Shown piece after piece: positions 44,654 to 53,093 of a DNA stretch of 64,000 nucleotides (the first letter of the stretch is position 1; every line of letters starts with the position of its first letter). Position numbers and translations under genes: made by a program. The notes beneath the pieces are model-generated. The model searched no databases. It was not told the DNA's origin and saw only the letters and a list, made by a program, of their open reading frames with translations. Origin of the DNA: Aporhodopirellula sallentina SM41 (lineage in GTDB: Bacteria > Planctomycetota > Planctomycetia > Pirellulales > Pirellulaceae); NCBI RefSeq assembly GCF_000346505.1, contig NZ_ANOH01000228.1:28995-92994 (forward strand), read 5' to 3'.

Positions 44654-47600
44654 TTACTCGGCGATAAAATCAAACTCCGCAATTGATGCGTACTGATCAT
44701 TCTCGAAACCGCTGGTCGCGACGAATGTTATGTAGCGTCCGGTGACAGGCTCATCGAGATCTATCGTCACGAGAGTTTCATCTGCAGAACAAACCCCCTT
44801 GGCGACTATCGCCCCCCGCTCTGCGGAGTCGTTGCTGACATAGATCTCATACTCGGCAATCATCCCATTGCGGTTGCCGTCCTGCCGATGCAGCAAAGTA
44901 AAACCCTTCAATGTCAACGCCGTGGCTAGCTGAATTTGCAAAGAGTGCGGGTAACTCGGAGCTTCCGTCTTCCAAGCCGTGTGCCAAAGCGTGCTTGGGT
45001 CTCCATCAAAGACGTTCTTCGCTTCGTATCCGACCTCATTACTATCCGCAACAATCACCGCCTTGCTTTTGGCCAGTTCCACCGGCGTTTTAAACAGCGA
45101 CAGAATCTCTTCAACCTGCAGTTCGGTTTCTGGAGTGAACATTTCGCTGCTCATATAGCTCTTGAGACTGAACAGCATCTGTTTCGCTTCAGGTCGCGAC
45201 GATAGATTCGTCTGCAGGTCCACCCCCGACACGACCAGCCTTCCACTTCCAACTTGTGCCTCGAAGAGCATCGCCAAACTGCGGTTCGTCACCCAGTCAT
45301 CAATGATGCGAACGATGGGCTCAGGCGAGTATTCAAAAGCTTCGAGGGAAATGGCATTCGAATGGAGCATTGCGTCCCACCATTGCCAATTGGAATGGAA
45401 TTCAGTGGGGAACTCAGCGAGCGCGGGGTGTGCTGGGTCACACAAGATTCCCAGCGTATGTGGCTTCTGCCCGTTCGTCCAAGCAGTGTTCCAGAAGATG
45501 CTCGAGAACCCTACCGCGACCTCGCCTCCTTTGCCGTTACGGATACTACCCTTCTTAACCGTTAGGAGTACTTTTCCGCCTTGCTGCAATGTCGACAGTG
45601 CATCTTCATTTAGCGTACTGACGACCAATACATCCTCGCCCACGGTCGGTAGTTCGCGCGGGTACACCCAGAAGTCCCAACTGTTTTGAAACCCAGCGAC
45701 GTTGACCTGCAACTGAAACTGCGTGGCTTTCTCAACCGAGAACTTCTCGGTAAAAGTCCCGACCGGCTGGCCATTTCCCCAGCGCAGCTCTGTTTGCCCG
45801 AATGTGCCCTCCCGGATCGACTTTCCCTGGTCGTTGATGACTTTCCAAGTGGACACAGCCGAATCGATCTCATGCTCCCCGAAGTGTGCCACCTCGACTT
45901 CGCATTGGACGCTCTCGTCACTGGTGAAGATCATCTTGTCGAATCTCGCCAGTGGAACGGTTTCGTTGCAGAACTGACGGAATTCCTGCGGAGAGATGTA
46001 ACCTTTTTGGTCCCAGAACGGATCGAGAACTCCGACCAACGCGGTCCCTTGACCAGGGAAATCATGCAGATCCAGCAGCTGAAATCCAGCGAAGCCTTTC
46101 GTTCTCAACGCCGCCTCGATATCGGCTTTGTAACATAGAGCCTGCAGTTTACCGGATGCCTTGAGATAGTCATCCGCGAGATGCAGCAAACCTTTCGACT
46201 TCAGACTGTCACGGAAAATCTTAAAATTCGTCGCCTTCAATACTCCGTCGTACTTCGGTATTTCCTTGAAGTTGGGGTACGCGCACCATTGGCCAATCTC
46301 ATGACTAATCACCGGCGCGTTTTTTTTCGCGATGAGGTGTTCCCAATCGTAGCCACTCTGCGGCGGTTCCCTATTGATGATCCCGTTTAGGTTTGCGTTC
46401 CAAGCTTGGATGCGGATGTTGTGTGCGTTGTGGTAGTCATTCTGCGTAATCAATGGCCATCCAGCAGCGGTCGTATATAGCCGACGTGAATCTTTCGCCT
46501 TCCAGTGCAGAACGAACTCGGTTAGGTAGTCTTGGTGCTTTTTGCCATGAGGTTCGTTTCCGTATGCCAATAGACAGAACGATGGGTGATTCCCATATTC
46601 CGCAACCATCCGTTCGCTTTCGGCATAGACCCATTCGTCAACCGGTTCACCGTCGCCCAAATTTGTTGCCCAAGCCGAAGCCTCGACTTGATAGTAGAAC
46701 CCGATCCTGTCGGCGGCTTCAAATGCAGCCTCGGGAGGGCACCAAGAATGAAATCGAATGTGGTTGAGGCCGTGTGATTTGCAAACATTGATGATCCGTT
46801 CCCAGGGTTCTACCGTGGTTGGAGGATAACCGGTCTTTGGAAAGATACAGCATTCGAGGGTTCCACGGAAAAAGCTCGGTCGACCGTTAATCACAATCGT
46901 CTTGCCAACCCGACGGATTTCACGCATACCAAAGCTACCTGCCCACTCGTCGCGAGAAGGACCGGCGTCCAATTGGATATTCATCCGGTAGACTTTCGGT
47001 TGGAACTCATCCCACATGCGGACGTCACTGCCCATCGGATAATCCACGACAACCGTCCGCGTGCCCGGCTTTGCTGTGAATGGGACGCTGACCTTCTCGA
47101 TCTCAGGAGTGCCTGCATCGATCGCTCCGGCAGATAACTTCATTGTGCCGTGCTGGACTGTTTCAGTCGCGTTTTGCAGCTCAATTTCCAACCGGATGGC
47201 TTTGTTTTTGATATCAGGAAAGATTGCAACGTTGGAAATTGAAACAGATGCCTTCCGAACCAAATGGATGCTACCGACAATTCCGTTCCAGTTGCTCTGG
47301 GTGTTGTCGGATACACTGTGTGCGTCCACTCCCACCCCGATTTCGTCTGCCAAACTGTTGTCGACTCGAATGGTGATTCGATTGACACCTACCTTGAGCG
47401 ATGCACCGATGTCATATCGGTGCGGCACACCAAGGGAACTTTGTTTCCCGATCGGTACGCCGTTTACCCAAAGACGGGTTTCCCAGTGAGGTCGTTCGAG
47501 AAAAAGCTCGACCGGTTTCCCAACCCATTGATCGGGTACAGTGATTTCTTTTTGATACCACGCTGCGCCCACGTAGTGATAACCTGAGATTAACCAAAAC

Positions 47601-47965
47601 GGATACCGGAACTCATCTTCCCGCAGATACGGTTGATAGTTTTCGTCGTCTACCCAAGACTTACCTGGTTCATATTCCTTCCAGGTAGTGCCGGTGAATT
47701 TGGTTTCATACCCGACCGGAAATCCCTTGTTCTGTTCCGACATCGATCCGGGTAGCGTGATGGTATCCTGAAGGTCGATCGCAAACCACTTTTCGTCGAG
47801 ACCGATCTCCTGAGGATCCATTTGGAACTTCCATACCCCCGATAGATCAATCACGCTAGCGTCGTCAGCCTCGCTCCCAGTGCCGCCCACAACGAACACA
47901 GCAGGAAAGCACCAAGCAAGAAGAGTCGTCCCGATAGTGGAAACTACTTTGCTTTTCATCATCAT
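44654..47965 (-). CDS. Large exported GH2-family glycoside hydrolase with C-terminal discoidin-like domain
   Basis: An 1103-residue protein: signal peptide (about 1-32), a GH2 sugar-binding jelly roll (about 40-235; WYQKEITVP, RLWVNGVPIG), an immunoglobulin-like domain (240-345), then the TIM barrel (from about 350). The acid/base is Glu471 in AYGNEPHG and the likely nucleophile Glu556 in SHEIGQW. The last 150 residues (VIVADSNEVGYEAKNVFDGDPSTLWHT...) form an F5/8 type C (discoidin) carbohydrate-binding domain. It should remove beta-linked sugars from a complex glycan outside the cytoplasm; the exact sugar is not readable. AGAGGA precedes the start, and a 12-bp palindrome lies just beyond it. 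Confidence 0.88.
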   Translation of the reverse strand: MMMKSKVVSTIGTTLLAWCFPAVFVVGGTGSEADDASVIDLSGVWKFQMDPQEIGLDEKWFAIDLQDTITLPGSMSEQNKGFPVGYETKFTGTTWKEYEPGKSWVDDENYQPYLREDEFRYPFWLISGYHYVGAAWYQKEITVPDQWVGKPVELFLERPHWETRLWVNGVPIGKQSSLGVPHRYDIGASLKVGVNRITIRVDNSLADEIGVGVDAHSVSDNTQSNWNGIVGSIHLVRKASVSISNVAIFPDIKNKAIRLEIELQNATETVQHGTMKLSAGAIDAGTPEIEKVSVPFTAKPGTRTVVVDYPMGSDVRMWDEFQPKVYRMNIQLDAGPSRDEWAGSFGMREIRRVGKTIVINGRPSFFRGTLECCIFPKTGYPPTTVEPWERIINVCKSHGLNHIRFHSWCPPEAAFEAADRIGFYYQVEASAWATNLGDGEPVDEWVYAESERMVAEYGNHPSFCLLAYGNEPHGKKHQDYLTEFVLHWKAKDSRRLYTTAAGWPLITQNDYHNAHNIRIQAWNANLNGIINREPPQSGYDWEHLIAKKNAPVISHEIGQWCAYPNFKEIPKYDGVLKATNFKIFRDSLKSKGLLHLADDYLKASGKLQALCYKADIEAALRTKGFAGFQLLDLHDFPGQGTALVGVLDPFWDQKGYISPQEFRQFCNETVPLARFDKMIFTSDESVQCEVEVAHFGEHEIDSAVSTWKVINDQGKSIREGTFGQTELRWGNGQPVGTFTEKFSVEKATQFQLQVNVAGFQNSWDFWVYPRELPTVGEDVLVVSTLNEDALSTLQQGGKVLLTVKKGSIRNGKGGEVAVGFSSIFWNTAWTNGQKPHTLGILCDPAHPALAEFPTEFHSNWQWWDAMLHSNAISLEAFEYSPEPIVRIIDDWVTNRSLAMLFEAQVGSGRLVVSGVDLQTNLSSRPEAKQMLFSLKSYMSSEMFTPETELQVEEILSLFKTPVELAKSKAVIVADSNEVGYEAKNVFDGDPSTLWHTAWKTEAPSYPHSLQIQLATALTLKGFTLLHRQDGNRNGMIAEYEIYVSNDSAERGAIVAKGVCSADETLVTIDLDEPVTGRYITFVATSGFENDQYASIAEFDFIAE

Positions 47966-48480
47966 GTTCCTCTAAACGAACGTTCGTGTCGAAGCCGACA
48001 CAACAATCACAACAGGCTTTTGGGAGGTCAGCCTACCCGCAATCATCAGGGTTGCCGCAACCGGAGTATCTTTCCCGTCAGTGCGATGAGCAATGGCAAG
48101 CGATCAAAAAAGTGGCGTTGAATAGCAGGTGTTTTTGACCTCTGCCAATCACCCTGCATGGACTCGCCAATGCGCACACATCCAACGCTCGGTGGTCCGA
48201 CAAATTCTCGTAAAAAAAGCTGACACCTATTTCTTCACTCGATCACCACATCGCGTGAGCAGGACCCTCAGGCACGGGCAGGCCGAAAAACCAACATGCA
48301 TGTCCCCTTTTGTCAGCTACGAGAAACACGCGACTCTTGGTCCCGGTTGAACGAGAAAGAAACCAAGTGCGGTCGGGCGCCGGATGTCGGAGGAGCGATT
48401 AACAGCAAGCTTTCGCAGAGAGAAGCGAGCACGTCTTCCGTACAGCGCCAGCCAGTTTTGTCACGACGCCGCGGCGCGTT
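47966..48480. other. Intergenic 515 bp upstream of the GH2 gene
   Basis: No supported gene; it should contain the GH2 promoter and holds the palindrome at 47977-47988. Confidence 0.4.
47977..47988. promoter_or_regulatory. Palindrome next to the GH2 ribosome-binding site
   Basis: ACGAACGTTCGT is a perfect 12-bp palindrome with a central CG step, 12 bp before the GH2 start and directly beside its AGAGGA. It could bind a LacI-type regulator or fold to hide the ribosome-binding site. The same 12-mer occurs at 12186-12197, possibly by chance. Confidence 0.3.
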
Positions 48481-48882
48481 TTAGGACTCTTCGGGATCGT
48501 CCAAGTTGGCTTGGATCCATCGATCTGAAAGATGGATGTCGGTGGTTTCGAGTTTACCTGGGCCGACGTTGTGATATTTATGCGGAATGTTGGCTGGCCC
48601 CATTAGCACATCGCCTTTTTGGGCTTCTATCCGTTTGTCACCGATCGTGAATAAGGCGCGGCCGGTGCGAACGATGAAGACCTCGTCATAGGGATGCACG
48701 TGCCAGCGTGGCCCGTCGCCGACCTCTTCGGTTCGGAAGAACAGAATCGTCACACCGGTTCCGAGAGCCTGCCCTTCCAACGCGCCCGCCCACTGCAACG
48801 CATCGGAGCCCCATTGTGATCGTGAAACGATACGCGGCTCTCGATCTCCTGGATCGAGTTCATCAAAGTCGTAGTGTTCCAT
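48481..48882 (-). CDS. Cupin-domain protein
   Basis: A 133-residue single-cupin protein. The first cupin motif is WHVHPYDEVFIVRTGRALFTIGD with His61, His63 and Glu67; the second has GPANIPHKYHN with His101, completing the usual metal site. Small cupins can be isomerases, dioxygenases or sugar-binding proteins. The ATG at 48882 has AGAAGG upstream; a longer frame beyond it is basic nonsense. It stands between the glycan-degradation genes and zwf, without an obvious operon partner. Confidence 0.82.
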   Translation of the reverse strand: MEHYDFDELDPGDREPRIVSRSQWGSDALQWAGALEGQALGTGVTILFFRTEEVGDGPRWHVHPYDEVFIVRTGRALFTIGDKRIEAQKGDVLMGPANIPHKYHNVGPGKLETTDIHLSDRWIQANLDDPEES

Positions 48883-49117
48883 CGGAAACCTTCTGCAGGA
48901 CAGGAAAGGCAGCGATTCGCGGCGGCAATTTTGACGACGAGGCAGCCCGAAGCAACGACCGGTCGACCGCGTGACAAGAGTTTTCGGACGGTACGCCCGC
49001 ACGCTCACTGTGGAACTGCCACCGGAACCGGGCAGGAAGAAGATGAGAACGTGTGACTCACCGTCGGCTTGTTTGATCGCAGGCCCAAATTGACCACGGG
49101 CCTACTTGATCACGGAC

Positions 49118-50572
49118 CTACTTGATTACGGGGCAGACGTCGAACCATTCTCGTTTTTGGTTGTACATCCACTCGCTCGCTTCGGTCGGCCCCCAAAGGC
49201 CGGTTTCGTACTGCAACAGCGGCGGTGCGGCCGGACTGTTCCAGGCTTCAAGGATCGGGTCGATGATTCCCCAGGCAAGTTCGACTTCGTCGCCACGGGC
49301 GAACAGGCTCGCATCGCCTTGGACGGCGTCGAGGAGGAGACGTTGATAGGCGTCCGGCAAAGCGTCGCCACCGATTGAGTCTTGGAAGTTGAAGTCCAAG
49401 TGGCTCGTACGCGTCTTCATGCCGGCATCCGGGACTTTTGTCTCGAAGTGCAATTGGATCCCTTCGGCCGGTTGGACTTGCATGACCAACCGGTTTCCCA
49501 TCGGCACACGCGATTTGTCGCCAAACATCATGTGTGGCACGTTTTTGAACTGAATCACAATCTGCGTCGTGCGGCAGGACATCCCTTTTCCGCTGCGTAG
49601 ATAGAATGGCACGCCACGCCAACGCCAATTGTCACAGTACAGTTTCAACGCCGCGTAGGTTGCCGTTTGGCTGCCCGGTGGAACACCTTCCTCTTCGAGG
49701 TAGCCGCGGTATTGACCACGAATCGTCTGGGACGCGAAATCACCGCCGGTCATTTTCCGCATCGCATGCAGAACTTTGACTTTCTCGTCTCGGACCATCG
49801 TCCCGTCGTAGCGGGCGGGCGGTTCCATGGCGGTGATCATCATCAATTGCAAGATATGGTTCTGAAACATATCCCGCAAAATGCCGCTGGTGTCGTAGTA
49901 GCCGGCACGGCGACCGATGACGACTTCTTCGGCAACGGTGATTTGAATGTGGTCGACGTAATTGCGATTCCACAATGGTTCGAATATCGAGTTGGCAAAA
50001 CGCAACGCGAAGATATTTTGAACCGTTTCTTTGCCGAGGTAGTGATCGATCCGGTAGATCTGTTCTTCGTCGAACACGTTGTGAATCGACGCGTTGAGTT
50101 CTTTGGCGGTCTTGAGATCGGTTCCGAACGGTTTCTCGATGATGACGCGTCGCGTGCCGTTTTCTTCGCTGGCGAGTCCCGCCGCACCGAGTTGTTCGAC
50201 CGCGGTGGCATAGAGCTGCGGCATCGTGGAGAGGTAATAGACTCGGCCGGTCGTTTTCCCGCCTTCAATTTCGGTCAGGAAATCAGAGAGCGACTGGAAG
50301 GACGCCGCGTCTTTGATATCGCCGCTTTGATAAAAAACGCTCGGTGCGAAGGTGTCCCATTTCGCTGACGAGAATGATTTCCCGGCGAACTTGGAGGTCG
50401 TCTCGCGAAGACTCGCCCTCCACTCGTCGTGCTCGAAAGGGCTGCGAGAAACGCCGACAATCCGAGTGTTCTCGGGCAGACGTCCCTTGGCGTGGAGTTG
50501 GTAGAGCGCGGGAATGAGCTTGCGGCTAGTCAAATCGCCGCTGGCACCGAAGATCACAATCGTGTTGGACAT
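49118..50572 (-). CDS. zwf: Glucose-6-phosphate 1-dehydrogenase
   Basis: A 484-residue enzyme oxidising glucose 6-phosphate to 6-phosphogluconolactone with NAD(P)+, the entry of the oxidative pentose phosphate and Entner-Doudoroff pathways in the cytoplasm. The N-terminal GASGDLTSRKL (9-19) is the dinucleotide-binding loop, EKPFG lies at 146-150, and RIDHYLGKE (174-182) is the active-site signature with the catalytic His. Full family length and normal spacing. The usual partners pgl and gnd are not adjacent. Confidence 0.96.
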   Translation of the reverse strand: MSNTIVIFGASGDLTSRKLIPALYQLHAKGRLPENTRIVGVSRSPFEHDEWRASLRETTSKFAGKSFSSAKWDTFAPSVFYQSGDIKDAASFQSLSDFLTEIEGGKTTGRVYYLSTMPQLYATAVEQLGAAGLASEENGTRRVIIEKPFGTDLKTAKELNASIHNVFDEEQIYRIDHYLGKETVQNIFALRFANSIFEPLWNRNYVDHIQITVAEEVVIGRRAGYYDTSGILRDMFQNHILQLMMITAMEPPARYDGTMVRDEKVKVLHAMRKMTGGDFASQTIRGQYRGYLEEEGVPPGSQTATYAALKLYCDNWRWRGVPFYLRSGKGMSCRTTQIVIQFKNVPHMMFGDKSRVPMGNRLVMQVQPAEGIQLHFETKVPDAGMKTRTSHLDFNFQDSIGGDALPDAYQRLLLDAVQGDASLFARGDEVELAWGIIDPILEAWNSPAAPPLLQYETGLWGPTEASEWMYNQKREWFDVCPVIK

Positions 50573-50779
50573 GGATCTGAACCGAGAATGGGAGGCGAAC
50601 CGAGAATAGGGTGCGAATGCGAAAAGAGTGAGTCGACTACTCTAGGACCGATTGTCGCAGAGGACGAGACCCCCTAGGGGCGAAACAGCACGCGACGAAA
50701 AAGTTTGCAGGCCGTTCGTAATAACGGGCGAGCGAATAACCGCGACGTGCGGTGGCCGATACGTTACCGCGAGGTGCAA

Positions 50780-51373
50780 CTATTCAAAACGGTCAAGCGT
50801 CTTGGTGTAGCGTGGCCCGCCCATGCGACCGATGGTGGCAATTTTCTCAGGGTCGACACGCCCGTCGGCGTCGAGAACGTTGTCCCGCAAATGAATCGAG
50901 ACGATTTTCCCGACGACAAGATTGGCTCCCCCAGGTCCGACGCCGAGTTGCATCGCGGTCAATAACTCGCACTCCATTGCCGCGGCGACGTTGCTGACCC
51001 GCGGCGGAGCAACGACCGACGAAGCCGTCTTTTCGGTCCCGGTGAGAACGAACTCGTCTTCCTCCGAGGCAACCTCGAGGGCCGAGTGTTTCATTTCGGC
51101 GAACGTTTCATCGGTGACAATGTTTACGACGAATTGACCGTTGGCGCGAATGTTGGCGAGGGTGTCTTTCGCGGTACCATCAGGCTTGTTCGCAGGGCAG
51201 AACATTAACGTAGGGGGATTCGCACCGACTCCGTTGAAAAAACTATACGGAGCCAGATTGCAAACGCCTTCGTGGTCAATCGTTGACACCCAGGCGATGG
51301 GCCGAGGAGTGATGATCGCGGTCATGGCTTCGTAGAGCCGCCGCACCGAAAATTCACTCGGTAAGATGTCCAT
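50780..51373 (-). CDS. Flavin reductase-like FMN-binding protein
   Basis: A 197-residue protein of the flavin-reductase split-barrel family. Typical stretches are YEAMTAIITPRPIAWVSTID (about 14-33), NLAPYSFFNGVGANPPTLMF (about 39-58), DTLANIRANGQFVVNI and ECELLTAMQLG..VVGKIVSIHL. Such proteins bind FMN and reduce flavins, or act as small oxidoreductases. The ATG at 51373 is supported by the family's usual N-terminus; the longer frame adds 15 basic residues. No oxygenase partner lies next to it. Confidence 0.88.
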   Translation of the reverse strand: MDILPSEFSVRRLYEAMTAIITPRPIAWVSTIDHEGVCNLAPYSFFNGVGANPPTLMFCPANKPDGTAKDTLANIRANGQFVVNIVTDETFAEMKHSALEVASEEDEFVLTGTEKTASSVVAPPRVSNVAAAMECELLTAMQLGVGPGGANLVVGKIVSIHLRDNVLDADGRVDPEKIATIGRMGGPRYTKTLDRFE

Positions 51374-51614
51374 AACGCGTGCCTTGGAGGATGTCCGGTA
51401 TGAGGATCGGCGTGTCACGCGGAGAATCCAGGCTCACATTCACCGGATGCATTGGCGCGACAAAAATTAACACACGCCTAGCAAAACGACCGAGGTCGAG
51501 CATCACTCGAAACCCCCGTCGTAGCCCTCAACAATCATCTCGTCCAAACCATCGCCTTCGCGTTCCCAACAACGGTCCGCGATTGGCAATCGGAAGAATA
51601 TCCTGATCGGATTA

Positions 51615-53093
51615 CTAGGCCAGTAGGCCGTCGAGCAGACCGGTGCTGTCACCCATCGATTCGGCCGGCGTGCCCATGCATTCGAGCATCGAAAGATACA
51701 AGTTTGCCATGGGTTGCTCGGATTGATAACGCATCACCCGTCCGGTCTCAAGCCTACCACCTCCGCCGCCGGCCAGGACGATCGGCAAATCATGGTGGGT
51801 GTGACGGTTTCCGTCGCCGAGTCCGCTGCCGTAGAGCACGATGGATTGGTCGAGAAGAGTCCCGTTTGCGTCGCTGACCGACTCGAGTTTTTCGACAAAG
51901 TACGCGAATTGTTCGACGAGATAGTGGTCGATCTTTTGCAATTTCGACACATTGTCTTCACGGTTGCGATGATGGCTCAGCCCGTGATGAGCATCGTTGA
52001 CGCCGATCTCGCGGTACGATCGGTTTCCGCCGGCGGTATCGAGCATCAATGTGGCCACCCGAGTTGTATCGGTTTGAAACCCGACCACCATCAGATCGAA
52101 CATCAGCCGGGCGTGCTCCCGAAATTCTTCGACGCGGCCGACCGGCACCTCCAAATCGGGCATCGCGGCCAAGTCTTCCGCTTCGGTGCGTTCGATCCGT
52201 TTTTCGATCTCGCGGATGCTGGTGAAATACTCGTCGAGTTTCCGTTTGTCGGTGGCACCAACTTGCCGCATGAGTTTGTCGGCGTCGCGACGAACGATAT
52301 CCAGAATACTGCGACGAACCTCGCGTCGTTCCCGCTGCGCGGTCGCATCGCCACTGCCGAACATGCGTTCGAACGCGAGGCGAGGGATCGTTTCCTTGGG
52401 CATTGGTTGGGTCTCGTTCTTCCACGAGATGTTCGACGAGTACGCGCAACTGTATCCCGAATCACAACTGCCTGCATTGCGGCTGCCTTTGAGTCCCAAC
52501 TCGATCGAAGGAAGTGTGGTCTGACCGGCGAGCGCGGTCGCGGCGACCTGATCGACGGAAATCCCCAAACGAATGTTACTGCTGGTTTTGACCGGCCGTG
52601 CCGCGGTCAGGAACGTGGCTCCTCCGCGTGCATGGTCACCTGCGCCGTCATGCTTCCCACGTCCATTGTCGAGTGCCAGGTTCTCGACAATGTTGAGTTT
52701 GTGTTTGAACGGCTCGAGCGGCGCGAGTGAGGCACTGCACCGCCAATCATTGAACGAGAGCAACGGGGAACCACTCTCGCTGACAATATTGCCTCGCCGA
52801 TCACGCTCGTGTCCGTTGATGATCGGACGCCACTCGTCTTGAATCACGCCATTGGGGACAAACACGCAGGCCATTCGCACCGGTGCCGCCGCATCACCCT
52901 GGCCCGGACTCGCCGATGCAAAGGCACTAGTCGATGCGGGGGTCATGGATTCCAGCAGTGGCAAACCGAGCGACATGCCAGCAGCACGCAGTAAGGTCCG
53001 TCGCGGGAGACGGTGGCCGCCGCGGGGGCATGCCGGGGACGCCGCGTCGGCGGTGCGACTCTCGGACGAAACGATCATTCGTTGGTCTTTCAT
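51615..53093 (-). CDS. DUF1552 exported protein (second copy)
   Basis: A 492-residue relative of the protein at 32044. The twin-arginine motif is LPRRTLLRAAGMSLGLPLL, preceded by about 28 residues. Conserved parts include VFVPNGVIQDEW, SVDQVAAT, LPSIELGLKG, YFTSIREIEKRIERTE, ARLMFDLMVVGFQTDTTRVATLM and GSGLGDGNRHTHHDLPIVLAGG. The ATG overlaps the stop of the DUF1592 gene upstream as ATGA, so the two are translationally coupled. A longer frame to 53213 overlaps that gene and is rejected. Confidence 0.9.
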   Translation of the reverse strand: MKDQRMIVSSESRTADAASPACPRGGHRLPRRTLLRAAGMSLGLPLLESMTPASTSAFASASPGQGDAAAPVRMACVFVPNGVIQDEWRPIINGHERDRRGNIVSESGSPLLSFNDWRCSASLAPLEPFKHKLNIVENLALDNGRGKHDGAGDHARGGATFLTAARPVKTSSNIRLGISVDQVAATALAGQTTLPSIELGLKGSRNAGSCDSGYSCAYSSNISWKNETQPMPKETIPRLAFERMFGSGDATAQRERREVRRSILDIVRRDADKLMRQVGATDKRKLDEYFTSIREIEKRIERTEAEDLAAMPDLEVPVGRVEEFREHARLMFDLMVVGFQTDTTRVATLMLDTAGGNRSYREIGVNDAHHGLSHHRNREDNVSKLQKIDHYLVEQFAYFVEKLESVSDANGTLLDQSIVLYGSGLGDGNRHTHHDLPIVLAGGGGGRLETGRVMRYQSEQPMANLYLSMLECMGTPAESMGDSTGLLDGLLA

